Shown here piece after piece: positions 25,028-32,731 of a stretch of DNA of 42,376 bases (position 1 is the first letter of the stretch; every line of letters begins with the position of its first letter). A program made the position numbers and the translations under genes. The DNA is taken from the NCBI GenBank assembly GCA_031551145.1, contig JAVBNZ010000040.1:1-42376 (forward strand). Direction: 5' to 3'. Below the pieces are notes generated by a model, which saw only the letters and a list, made by a program, of their open reading frames with translations, had not been told where the DNA came from and searched no databases. Origin of the DNA: WRKB01 sp031551145. Lineage in GTDB: Bacteria > Desulfobacterota > Desulfovibrionia > Desulfovibrionales > Desulfovibrionaceae.

Positions 25028-26719
25028 ATGCACGACGAAAGACCCTCCGCTCCCAGGCGCAGTTTTACCGAAGAAATCGCGGATCTCGACAAAGACATCC
25101 TGCGCCTTCTGCTGCGCCGCCACAATGTGCTGCAAAAGCTGCGCGCCGCCAAGGGCATGACCAAGAGCCGGGCGCCGCTCGACCCGAAATCGGAACAGGA
25201 GCTGCGCGCCGCCTGGGAACGCAACGCCGCGCGCATCAGCCGCGATCCTCTGGTCGGCCGGCAGCTTTTTTCCCTGATTCAGGAACTGAGTTTTCTGCCC
25301 AAGCCCGTGCCGGGCGAGGAGGAACGCCCCCCCTTCGGCCTCGCGCCGGCGCGCAGGCCCGTCAACCTGCGCCTGCCCGGCTCCAAGGCCTGCCGCAGGG
25401 TGCGCCTCTATCTGGCGCTTGCCGCAGGCTCCGGGCAGGGCCTGCGCATAAGGCACACGCTGCTCAACGATCCGCTGATCGAATGCGTCAAGGCCTTCAA
25501 CCAGGCGGGTGCGCGCCTGACCCGTGAAGAAGAGGAAGACGCCGTGCTGGCCCGGCCGGGGTTGCCGCTGACCCTGCCTGACGCGGTCATCTTCGTCGGG
25601 GATGACGCGCTCAATTTCCACCTGCTGCTGGGGCACTACCTGCTCAGGCCCTCGCACGCCAAATTTACGGGCGACGTGGGGCTCAAACTCTGCGATCTTT
25701 CGGCCCTGCGCCGCTTCACGCCCGACCTGGGCGCGCGCCTGACCAACGTGGTGCCCAAGTCGGACGGGCTGCCCGTGCGCGTGGAAGCCTCCGGTCTGCT
25801 GCCGGAGGAAGCGGCAATCCCCGCCGATCTGCCGGACGACGCCGTTACCGGTCTGCTCATGGCGGCCGCCTGCGGCCCGCACCCCCTGACCTTCGACCTC
25901 TCGGCCCACGCGCGGGCCGACGCCCTGCTTGAAGAAGCCCTTGACGTGCTGCGCGCCTGCAAGGTCGAGGCGACGCTTACGGGCCAGCGCGTGCGCATTG
26001 CGCCGGGCGTCTCGCTGCCCGATGCGCCGCGCATCGGCATGGATCTGCTTCTGGCGGGCAATCTGCTCGCCCTGCCGGCCTTTGCCGGGGGCAGGGTCGA
26101 ACTGACGGGCATATGGCCGGACTGCGCGCCCGCGCGCCGCCTGGAACAGCTGCTGAAGGACGCGGGCCTCACCGTCGCGCGTACGGCCGAAGGCATATGC
26201 GCGCAGGGGCCGGATACCCCCGAAGCCCCCGCGCTGCCCGACTGCGCGGATCTGCTCCCCCGTTTCGCGCCCCTGGCCCTGGCCCTGGCGGTGCTGCCCG
26301 CCCTGCTCGGCCGGGAATGCGCGCTGCCCGCGCTGCCTCCCGCGCCGGAACATTTCGACTATGCGGATTTTACGGAGGCTCTGGGCCTGCGGAGCGAGCA
26401 CGGCAAGCTGTTGCCCCCGGAGCGGGGGGTCGCCAAAAGCGCGCCCCCGCGTCCGGCATCCACGCCGGCCGAAGTTCTGGCCCTGGCGCTCTGCGCCTTT
26501 GCCAGGCCCCGGCTTACCCTGGCCGATCCGGGCGTCATCACCGCGCTCTGGCCGCAATTCTGGGCTCTGTACAACAGCCTGCCCGATCCCGAAGCGGCCC
26601 GCGCGGCCCGCGCCGCGCAACAAGCGGAGAACAACCATGACGCACCCCGACGCAAACGGCTGCGGGTCGATCATTACGCCCCGGCAACTGGAACAACGCC
26701 TGACGGAACTGAACGCTGA
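25028..26719 (+). CDS. Chorismate-mutase-like / EPSP-synthase-like fusion with altered active site
   Basis: About 563 residues. Residues 1-90 resemble an AroQ chorismate mutase (EEIADLDKDILRLLLRRHNV, RAAK, DPKSE), keeping some of the Arg/Lys/Asp/Glu set. From about 110 the chain follows the AroA (3-phosphoshikimate 1-carboxyvinyltransferase) pattern: LPGSKACRRVRLYLALAAG, FTGDVGLKLCDLSALRRF, LPDCADLLPRFAPLALALA and LADPGVITALWPQFWALY. Aligned by eye with E. coli AroA from memory, Lys22 and Asp313 are kept but Arg124, Ser169-Ser170-Gln171, Glu341, Arg386 and Lys411 are not. It may be a highly diverged AroA or a protein with another role. ATG 25028 has only a weak ribosome site. The last 83 nt overlap the next gene in another frame. 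Confidence 0.7.
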   Translation: MHDERPSAPRRSFTEEIADLDKDILRLLLRRHNVLQKLRAAKGMTKSRAPLDPKSEQELRAAWERNAARISRDPLVGRQLFSLIQELSFLPKPVPGEEERPPFGLAPARRPVNLRLPGSKACRRVRLYLALAAGSGQGLRIRHTLLNDPLIECVKAFNQAGARLTREEEEDAVLARPGLPLTLPDAVIFVGDDALNFHLLLGHYLLRPSHAKFTGDVGLKLCDLSALRRFTPDLGARLTNVVPKSDGLPVRVEASGLLPEEAAIPADLPDDAVTGLLMAAACGPHPLTFDLSAHARADALLEEALDVLRACKVEATLTGQRVRIAPGVSLPDAPRIGMDLLLAGNLLALPAFAGGRVELTGIWPDCAPARRLEQLLKDAGLTVARTAEGICAQGPDTPEAPALPDCADLLPRFAPLALALAVLPALLGRECALPALPPAPEHFDYADFTEALGLRSEHGKLLPPERGVAKSAPPRPASTPAEVLALALCAFARPRLTLADPGVITALWPQFWALYNSLPDPEAARAARAAQQAENNHDAPRRKRLRVDHYAPATGTTPDGTER

Positions 26720-26903
26720 ACTGGCGGAACTGGACGCGCGCCTGCGCGATTTTTCCCAGGCCGAGGATCCGGCGGCCGGCGTGTTTTATGCCGCCGACAT
26801 CCACGCCCTGCGGCAGGAAAAGATGCAAAAGCGCCTGGAAATGGATTGGTGCCGCGCCAAAATACGCTTTTTGACAACGCAGACCACGGACAGCCTGCAA
26901 TAA
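26637..26903 (+). CDS. Small coiled-coil protein of unknown function
   Basis: 88 residues. GGAG sits about 8 nt before ATG 26637, a better ribosome site than its neighbour has. After a short Gly/Pro-rich start the chain is charged and helical (RQLEQRLTELNAELAELDAR), likely coiled coil, followed by ADIHALRQEKMQKRLEMDWC. I do not recognise it. It begins inside the last 83 nt of the AroA-like gene in a different frame and ends 22 nt before the aminotransferase gene, so all three probably share a transcript. Confidence 0.6.
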   Translation: MTHPDANGCGSIITPRQLEQRLTELNAELAELDARLRDFSQAEDPAAGVFYAADIHALRQEKMQKRLEMDWCRAKIRFLTTQTTDSLQ

Positions 26904-26925
26904 CCACTCTCGCAAGGATCACATC

Positions 26926-28107
26926 ATGTCCCTCATTTCCGACAAAGCGGCGGCGGGCCTGGAGCAATCCTCCTGGATCCGCAGGATGTTCGAGGAAGGC
27001 CTGCTCCTGAAAAAAGAACACGGCGCGGACAGGGTCTTCGACTTCAGCCTCGGCAATCCCGACCTGCCGCCCCCGCCCTCCGTGGCCCACGCCATGCGCG
27101 AACTCGCGGACAGGCTCGACGAGCCCTACGCCCTGGGTTACATGCCCAACGCCGGCTACCCCTGGGCGCGCGAAAAGCTGGCCGCCCATATTGCCGAGGA
27201 ACAGAACGCGCCTGTAACGGCCGACGATCTGCTGCTCTGCTGCGGCGCGGCCGGGGCGCTCAACGTCTTTTTGCGGGCCGTGCTCAATCCGGGCGACGAA
27301 GTGCTCTGCTTCTCCCCCTATTTCGTGGAATACGGGGCCTATGCCGACAACCACGGCGGCGTGTTCAAGGCCGTGCCGAGCAGGGCCGACTTCTCCCCCG
27401 ACTTTGACGCCCTGGAAAAAGCCCTGGGGCCGCGCGCGCGCGCCTTCATCATCAATTCGCCCAACAACCCCACGGGGGTGATTTACAACCGGGCGGAACT
27501 TGAAGGCGTCATCGCCGCGTTGCGCCGCGCCTCGGAACGCAACGGCAGGCCCGTGTATCTGCTTTCCGACGAACCCTACCGCTTCCTGGCCTATGACGGC
27601 GCCGTGGTGCCCCCGGTGCTGCCCCTGTATCCGTATACGGCCGTGGCCGGGTCCTTTTCCAAAAACCTCGGGCTGGCGGGCGAACGCCTGGGCTATCTTG
27701 CCGCCTCTCCGGCGCTTGAAGGCCGGGAGCAGCTTATGGCCGCGCTGATCACGGCCAACCGCACTCTGGGTTTCGTCAATCCGCCTGCCGTCGGGCAGCG
27801 CCTTATGGCAGCGGCCCTGGGCTCGCAGGTGGATCTTTCCGTGTACGAGCGCAGGCGCAACGCCGTGGTCGAGGTGCTGAAGGGCGCGGGCTACAGCTTC
27901 CGCATGCCGCAGGGCGCGTTCTATATCTTTCCGGAAGCGCCGGGCGGGGACGACGTGGCCTTTGTGCGCCGCCTGCAGCAGGAACTGGTGCTGGGCGTGC
28001 CGGGTTCCGGTTTCGGCCGGCCGGGGCACTTCCGCCTCTCCTTCTGCGTGGATGAAGATGTCATCCGCCGCTCCGCCGACGCGTTTGCCCGGGCGGCAAA
28101 GGGCTGA
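26926..28107 (+). CDS. Class I/II PLP-dependent aminotransferase (aspartate aminotransferase-like)
   Basis: 393 residues, fold type I. Motifs are FDFSLGNPDLPPPPSVAHAM, GYMPNAGYPWAREKLA, INSPNNPTGVIYNRAEL (PLP Asn region), YLLSDEPYRFLAY (PLP-phasing Asp) and GSFSKNLGLAGERLGY with the Schiff-base Lys at about residue 246. The C-terminus RLSFCVDEDVIRRS carries the substrate-carboxylate Arg. It transaminates an amino acid with 2-oxoglutarate; the specificity cannot be read. Standing after a chorismate-mutase/AroA-like gene, an aromatic amino-acid role is possible but unproven. AAGGA lies about 8 nt before ATG 26926. A hairpin follows the stop. Confidence 0.9.
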   Translation: MSLISDKAAAGLEQSSWIRRMFEEGLLLKKEHGADRVFDFSLGNPDLPPPPSVAHAMRELADRLDEPYALGYMPNAGYPWAREKLAAHIAEEQNAPVTADDLLLCCGAAGALNVFLRAVLNPGDEVLCFSPYFVEYGAYADNHGGVFKAVPSRADFSPDFDALEKALGPRARAFIINSPNNPTGVIYNRAELEGVIAALRRASERNGRPVYLLSDEPYRFLAYDGAVVPPVLPLYPYTAVAGSFSKNLGLAGERLGYLAASPALEGREQLMAALITANRTLGFVNPPAVGQRLMAAALGSQVDLSVYERRRNAVVEVLKGAGYSFRMPQGAFYIFPEAPGGDDVAFVRRLQQELVLGVPGSGFGRPGHFRLSFCVDEDVIRRSADAFARAAKG

Positions 28108-28132
28108 CGCGAAATTTTCGGATGGATGAACG

Positions 28133-28162
28133 GGAGCGGAGTCGTGCATGCGGCTCCGCTCC
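28133..28162. terminator. Hairpin between convergent genes
   Basis: GGAGCGGAG (28133-28141) pairs perfectly with CTCCGCTCC (28154-28162) around a 12-nt loop, between the aminotransferase stop and the flavoprotein stop. TTCTAGTTT follows on the + strand. Probably a bidirectional terminator. Confidence 0.6.
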
Positions 28163-28169
28163 TTCTAGT

Positions 28170-28811
28170 TTACGGAACCAGTTGCGCGCCGAATTCAAAG
28201 GCCCGCGCCAAATCCTGCGGAAACACCTCGGCATGGCGCCGAATTTTGGCCGCGGGATCGAAATAGTCCATTTCGTACTTGGAATAGTCGTCCATCTGCA
28301 TGGTGTCCATGCACAGGAACAGATCGCAGGACACAAAAAGCCGCTCCATAAAGCCCTTGGTCACGGCTATGGCCCTGTCCCCGCCGTAGGCGGCCATGCC
28401 CTGTTCCGAAACATTCATGGTGTAGGCCAGGGCGACCTTCTTGCCCTTGGGGGAAAGCGGCGGTTTTTTCGTGGTGTACAAAAAGTACTGGAAGGCAAAA
28501 CGCTCCATGAACGAACGCATCATGCCGCTTTCGCAGCAAAAATACACGGGCGTGCCCATAATGACCACATCGGCCTCGTGCGCGGCCCGCAAAAGAGGGG
28601 TCAGGCCGTCTTTGACGGCACAGCGGCCGTAGCTTTTGCCGCCCACGAGCTTGCATTTGAAACAACTTATGCAGCCTGTGTATTTCAGGGTGTAGAGATG
28701 CACAAGCTCGGTTTCGGCCCCTTTCGAGGCGGCGCCCTTGAGCATGCTCTGCAATATCTTTCCGGTATTCTTCGTCTTCCTCGGACTCCCGTTCACGGCC
28801 AAAACTTTCAT
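28170..28811 (-). CDS. NAD(P)H-dependent FMN reductase / iron-sulfur flavoprotein family
   Basis: 213 residues, flavodoxin-like fold. The N-terminus MKVLAVNGSPRKTKNTGKIL is the FMN phosphate-binding loop. CISCFKC followed by a further Cys (GRC) resembles the cysteine cluster of archaeal and clostridial iron-sulfur flavoproteins, and VIMGTPVYFCCESGMMRSFMERF is the second FMN-binding region. Such proteins shuttle electrons between ferredoxin or NAD(P)H and FMN, often in oxidative-stress defence of anaerobes (family knowledge). GGGAGG a few nt upstream supports the ATG at 28811. It is monocistronic here, convergent with the aminotransferase. Confidence 0.88.
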   Translation of the reverse strand: MKVLAVNGSPRKTKNTGKILQSMLKGAASKGAETELVHLYTLKYTGCISCFKCKLVGGKSYGRCAVKDGLTPLLRAAHEADVVIMGTPVYFCCESGMMRSFMERFAFQYFLYTTKKPPLSPKGKKVALAYTMNVSEQGMAAYGGDRAIAVTKGFMERLFVSCDLFLCMDTMQMDDYSKYEMDYFDPAAKIRRHAEVFPQDLARAFEFGAQLVP

Positions 28812-28982
28812 GTCGCCTCCCTGCGGATAAAATTTGACAATAAATATCACTTTTCATATAAAACAAACATTCATTTCATGCGGCAACCGGAAACGCCGCA
28901 CAAACACCCCGCCGGCACAGCGGGTGCCCGGATGCTCCGCCCGCTGTCCGGATATCACGAAACCATGACGGAGGACACCCTC

Positions 28983-29348
28983 ATGAAAAGCGCAACGCAC
29001 AGTCGCAGGCACGTGAAAAAATCCATACAAAGCTCCAAGCGGCATACAAAAATACTGCGCTGCACGTATGAGAGTCCGGAGAAAGCCGATACGCAGCCGG
29101 GGCACGGCACGGAATCCGCCGGCGGCCCGGGCGAAACATTGCCGCTCGAGAGCAGGAACAGGCACATCAACACACTTACTACGGGAACTCCCTCAGGGGA
29201 CGGTCAAATGCTTTGTCGTATCGAGCACGGCGGAAAATGCGGCATGCAGGACAGTTTGTATGCCAGAGACCGGCACATACGGGACTTTGCCGAAAACATC
29301 TGCTCCGGAAAGAAGTTGCCGGGCGATAAATTCACCTGCGGGCAGTAA
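28983..29348 (+). CDS. Small basic, cysteine-containing protein of unknown function
   Basis: 121 residues if started at ATG 28983, which has an excellent ribosome site, GGAGGA at 28970-28975, 7 nt upstream. The N-terminal third is strongly basic (SRRHVKKSIQSSKRHTK); a Gly/Pro/Glu-rich linker is followed by a C-terminal part with spaced Cys (MLCRIEHGGKCGMQ, FAENIC, KFTCGQ). There is no signal peptide or membrane segment. I recognise no family. A poorly related gene or a degraded one is possible, but the ribosome site and the absence of any other gene in the 550 bases between flanking genes argue that it is real. Confidence 0.5.
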   Translation: MKSATHSRRHVKKSIQSSKRHTKILRCTYESPEKADTQPGHGTESAGGPGETLPLESRNRHINTLTTGTPSGDGQMLCRIEHGGKCGMQDSLYARDRHIRDFAENICSGKKLPGDKFTCGQ

Positions 29349-29363
29349 ACGGCCGGCGCGCGC

Positions 29364-30761
29364 TCAGCATTCGACCATGCAGACGGCAAGCCCGCCCTCC
29401 GATGTTTCTTTGAGCTTGGCGCTCATTTCCCGGCCGGTATCCGCCATCGCCCGTATGGCCATGTCCAGGCTCACGCGGTGCTTGGCCGCGTCCTCGCAGG
29501 CTGCCAGAAGCGAGGCGTTGTAGGCCTTGACCGCGCCCACGGCGTTGCGCTCGATGCAGGGAATCTGCACATAGCCGCCCACCGGGTCGCAGGTCAGGCC
29601 CAAATGGTGCTCCAGCGCGATCTCCGCCGCGTTCTCCACCAGTTCCACGGCATGCCCGCGCGCGTGCGCCAGCATGGCCGCCGCCATGGCCGAGGCCACG
29701 CCCACCTCGCCCTGGCAGCCCATTTCCGCCCCGGCGATGCCCGCATTGTGCCGCGCCAGAAAGGCCACGGCCACGGAAGCCAGCAGCCCCTCGCGCACGG
29801 CCCGCGCGCCTATGTTCAAATCCTTCAGCATAGCCGTGAGCAGCGCGGGCATAACCCCGGCCGCCCCGCAGGTGGGCGCGGTGACGATGACCCCGCCGGC
29901 CGCGTTTTCTTCCGCCGCCGCAAAGGCGTAAGCGTTGACCTTGCCCAGAAAGCGATCCGCCGCGTGCGGCAGACGGGAAACGTTCGTCAGCAGCGTCTTG
30001 GCCTTGCGGGCCACGCCCAGCGTGCCGGGCAGATCGCCTTCAGCCTCCAGACCCCGCTCCACGCTTGCAATCATGGCCACCATCACTTCATCCAGCCGCG
30101 CGAACACCTCCGGCCTGGGCATGCCCGTCATCGCGCTTTCGTTCTCCAGAATCAGCTCGTGCAGGGTCAGGCCGGTCTCGCGCAGCCGTTCCCGCAGCCG
30201 GCGCATGCTTCCGTAGGGATGGGCCGGTTTGCCGCGTTCCGGGGCCTTCCATCCTTTCCACTGCAAAAAACCGCCGCCTACGGAATAATATTCCCGGCTC
30301 AGGAGTGCCGTGTTCGCCTCGTCCAATAAATCCATGCGCAGGGTGTTGCTGAAGGGAAAGTTATGGCGCACCGCGTCGAAAATCACGCTCGCCGCGCTGA
30401 TGGGCACCGCGCTTCCCGGACATTTGAGCGGATACTCTCGCTCCGGCGCGGCAGCCAGGCGTTGCAGCAGGCCCGGCGGGCAGTTCGCCGGGTCGTGCCC
30501 CATCAGGCCCGCCAACACGGCGGCCGGCGTGCCGTGCCCCGTGCCCGTGGCGCTTAGGGAACCGAACAGGCGCACTTCCAAACGCCGCGCCCGCGCGCGG
30601 TCTTCTTCCGGCAGGGCCGCGCACAGGGCCGCGAAATCCGCTCCGGCCTTCATCGGACCTATGGTGTGCGAACTGGAGGGGCCGGGGCCGGTCTTGAACA
30701 GATCGAAAATCGAGGTTTCAATGGGCGGGCGAAGCGGGTGCAGCTGAGTCAGATGCGTCAT
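29364..30761 (-). CDS. sdaA: L-serine dehydratase, iron-sulfur dependent, single chain
   Basis: 465 residues, the single-chain (beta-alpha) form that deaminates L-serine to pyruvate and ammonia. The N-terminal half has SIFDLFKTGPGPSSSHTIGP, KAGADFAALC and GSLSATGTGHGTPAAVLAGL. The C-terminal half has the cluster cysteines in VTAPTCGAAGVMPAL, MGCQGEVGVASAMAAAMLA and GLTCDPVGGYVQIPCIERN. GGGAG about 6 nt upstream supports the Met at 30761; the frame runs open beyond as a shadow of the divergent gene. It is divergent from the polysaccharide deacetylase gene, with two 10-bp palindromes between their starts. It stands beside two other amino-acid catabolic genes within 10 kb. Confidence 0.95.
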   Translation of the reverse strand: MTHLTQLHPLRPPIETSIFDLFKTGPGPSSSHTIGPMKAGADFAALCAALPEEDRARARRLEVRLFGSLSATGTGHGTPAAVLAGLMGHDPANCPPGLLQRLAAAPEREYPLKCPGSAVPISAASVIFDAVRHNFPFSNTLRMDLLDEANTALLSREYYSVGGGFLQWKGWKAPERGKPAHPYGSMRRLRERLRETGLTLHELILENESAMTGMPRPEVFARLDEVMVAMIASVERGLEAEGDLPGTLGVARKAKTLLTNVSRLPHAADRFLGKVNAYAFAAAEENAAGGVIVTAPTCGAAGVMPALLTAMLKDLNIGARAVREGLLASVAVAFLARHNAGIAGAEMGCQGEVGVASAMAAAMLAHARGHAVELVENAAEIALEHHLGLTCDPVGGYVQIPCIERNAVGAVKAYNASLLAACEDAAKHRVSLDMAIRAMADTGREMSAKLKETSEGGLAVCMVEC

Positions 30762-30807
30762 AGGGACTCCCGGTTCCACAAGCCCTAGTCTATAAGCAGG
30801 CCGCGCG

Positions 30808-30857
30808 CAAGCGCTTGGGGAGCGGCTCATTTCAAAATGGAGCACTACAAGCGCTTG
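30808..30857. promoter_or_regulatory. Pair of CAAGCGCTTG palindromes in a divergent control region
   Basis: The 10-bp palindrome CAAGCGCTTG occurs perfectly at 30808-30817 and again at 30848-30857, 40 bp apart (close to four helical turns), between the divergent sdaA and deacetylase genes. Two identical palindromes so close suggest binding sites for a dimeric regulator. The second lies upstream of the alternative TTG start (30906) of the deacetylase gene but inside the gene if ATG 30837 is used. Confidence 0.4.
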
Positions 30858-31895
30858 CCACGCGCCTTCCGGTTGGGTAGGGAAAAAGACTCCAGGGGGA
30901 GAATTTTGAAAAAATCTCAGGGGCAGAGCCTCCTCATAGCTCTTTGCCTCGTCCTCTGCTGCGCAACGGCAACCCGGGCGGCGCAGGCGGAAGGCAAAGC
31001 GCGCCTGCAAAGCCTGTTGTGGCCGGCGGAAGAACTGGCCGAAAAGCCGGACGATCATGCGCGCCCCCACACGAAGGACGAGCCGGGACCGAGCGCCCGC
31101 CCGCCCCTGCCCGCGCGCACGGATGCGGGCAACATACGGCGCGTGGAACTGCCCAAGGGCACGAAGGCCGTGGCGCTGACCTTTGATCTGTGCGAGCTTG
31201 CGCCGCGCGCTTCCGGCTATGACGCGAAAATTTTCGCGATCCTGCGTGAAAAAAAGATTCCGGCCACACTCTTTTTCGGCGGCAAGTGGATGCGCTCGCA
31301 CCGCGAGCGGACCTTGCAGCTTATGGCGGATCCGCTGTTCGAGCCGGCCGGGCACGCCTGGTCGCACGGCAACTTCGGAATCATGAGCGAAGAGGCCATG
31401 CGCGATCAGGTTTTCCGCATGCAGGGGCAGTATGAGGAGTTGCGCGCGGAGCTGTCGGCGCGGGCCGGGGCGCGCGGCCTGAATGCGGAGGAGCTTGTGC
31501 CGCCGGCCCTGGCTTTGTTCCGCCTGCCGTACGGGCGCTGTTCGCCCGGAGCCCTGCGCCTGTTGGCGGAATGGGGCCTGCGCGTCATCCAGTGGGACGT
31601 GAGCGGCGAGGGCGGCGGAGACAACAGCGCGCCGGGCCTGGCCGAAAAGGTGGCGGAAAACGTGCGGCCGGGGTCAATCGTGCTGTTCCACGCCAACGAG
31701 GTGCCCAAGGGCTCGGCCGTGCTGCTGGGGCGCCTGATTCCGCTGCTGGAAAGGCGTGGCTTCAGTTTCGTGACGGTCGGCGAGCTGCTCGGCATGGGAA
31801 CCGTGCGCCTGCACGGGGAATGCTGGTCGGAAAAACCGGGCGACGTGCTGCGCTACGATTCCATGTTCGGCAGAGATGGAACGGGACGGCGCTGA
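30837..31895 (+). CDS. Exported polysaccharide deacetylase (NodB-type)
   Basis: 352 residues from ATG 30837, or 329 from TTG 30906. The latter has GGGGGAG 4 nt upstream and would place a standard signal peptide (KKSQGQSLLIALCLVLCCAT, then RAAQA) at the very N-terminus, so it may be the true start. The catalytic domain has VALTFDLCE (usual TFDD replaced by the FDLCE form), HAWSHGN with both metal His, FRLPYGRCSPGAL and IVLFHANE. It would remove acetyl or similar groups from a periplasmic or secreted glycan. A Pro/Arg-rich linker follows the signal. It is divergent from sdaA and probably transcribed alone. Confidence 0.82.
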   Translation: MEHYKRLPRAFRLGREKDSRGRILKKSQGQSLLIALCLVLCCATATRAAQAEGKARLQSLLWPAEELAEKPDDHARPHTKDEPGPSARPPLPARTDAGNIRRVELPKGTKAVALTFDLCELAPRASGYDAKIFAILREKKIPATLFFGGKWMRSHRERTLQLMADPLFEPAGHAWSHGNFGIMSEEAMRDQVFRMQGQYEELRAELSARAGARGLNAEELVPPALALFRLPYGRCSPGALRLLAEWGLRVIQWDVSGEGGGDNSAPGLAEKVAENVRPGSIVLFHANEVPKGSAVLLGRLIPLLERRGFSFVTVGELLGMGTVRLHGECWSEKPGDVLRYDSMFGRDGTGRR

Positions 31896-31981
31896 CGCCC
31901 CTGAAGCTTGATCTTGCGCATACCTGAGGGGATATTGTATGTAGGTCATCCGCCGTCGACTCTTCAACATAAAGTGCATCC

Positions 31982-32611
31982 ATGATCGCGATACTCGACT
32001 ACAAAGCCGGCAACCAGACCAGCGTGCGCCGCGCGCTCGACGCTCTGGGCGTTCCCTGCGCCGTCACCGCCGACCCCGCCGTGCTGCGCGCGGCCCGGGG
32101 CATCATTTTTCCCGGCGTGGGCGCGGCCGGGCAGGCCATGAACCACTTGCGGAAATCGGGCCTGGAAGCCGTATTGCGCGGAACCGTGGCCGATCAGAAA
32201 CCGCTGCTGGGCATTTGCCTGGGCTGCCAGATTCTTCTGGAACGCAGCGAGGAAAACTTTACCCACACCCTGAGCCTCGCGCCCGGCATCTGCCGCCGTT
32301 TTACGGAAGACCTCAGGGAGAGCGACGGCCGGCCCATACGCATCCCGCACATGGGCTGGAACTCTCTGCACGCGCTGCGCCCGAGCCGGATGCTTGAGGG
32401 CGTGCCGCCGGACGCGCAGTTCTATTTCGTGCACGGCTATTACGTGGACTGCCCGCCCAAGCTGCGCATCGCGGAAACGGAATACGGCGTGCGCTTCTGC
32501 GCCATGTACGGCTGCGACGGGTTCTGGGCCTGCCAGTTCCACCCGGAAAAAAGCGGCAGGCACGGCCTGCGCATTTTGAAAAATTTCGCCGACTATTGCG
32601 CCGCGCGCTGA
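31982..32611 (+). CDS. hisH: Imidazole glycerol phosphate synthase, glutaminase subunit
   Basis: 209 residues. The class I glutamine amidotransferase triad is visible: nucleophilic Cys79 in LLGICLGCQ, and His/Glu in CQFHPEKSGRHG near the C-terminus; the start IAILDYKAGN and FPGVGAAGQAM are also typical. HisH supplies ammonia to HisF in histidine synthesis. IPHMGWNSL and YFVHGYYVD match the standard histidine enzyme rather than the copies sometimes used for amidino sugars. No good ribosome site is seen before ATG 31982. A 162-bp gap with a repeat element separates it from hisF. Confidence 0.95.
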   Translation: MIAILDYKAGNQTSVRRALDALGVPCAVTADPAVLRAARGIIFPGVGAAGQAMNHLRKSGLEAVLRGTVADQKPLLGICLGCQILLERSEENFTHTLSLAPGICRRFTEDLRESDGRPIRIPHMGWNSLHALRPSRMLEGVPPDAQFYFVHGYYVDCPPKLRIAETEYGVRFCAMYGCDGFWACQFHPEKSGRHGLRILKNFADYCAAR

Positions 32612-32645
32612 AGCTGAGAAATTTTTGACCGCTGTGCGATTTTTT

Positions 32646-32731
32646 CTCCGCCGAGGAAGGCGGGCTTTGTATGCAGGGAGTGCATTATCGTACTCGACCG
32701 AAATACGAAGCGAAGCCTGACGAAGGCGGAG
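32646..32731. repeat. Inverted-repeat element copy E (degenerate) between hisH and hisF
   Basis: Outer arms CTCCGCC (32646-32652) and GGCGGAG (32725-32731) are perfect. An inner stem GCTTTGTAT (32664-32672) pairs with ATACGAAGC (32703-32711) at 8 of 9 positions. The core TTCGTCAGGCTTCG is read on the - strand, so orientation relative to hisH is opposite to the other copies. It starts 34 nt after the hisH stop, within what should be one transcript with hisF. Confidence 0.5.

Noticed and set aside
22957..25236. A very long - strand open frame that continues upstream from gpsA across the hemL region (about 1095 codons in total)
   Set aside because: Only the first 335 codons match a protein family. 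The rest is antisense to the clear AhbB-HemL coding sequence and is a shadow frame caused by high third-position G+C.
28103..28120. GCTGACGCGAAATTTTCG after the aminotransferase gene, resembling the right arm of copy C
   Set aside because: It lacks a matching partner arm and is short; it could be a decayed half-element but cannot be supported.
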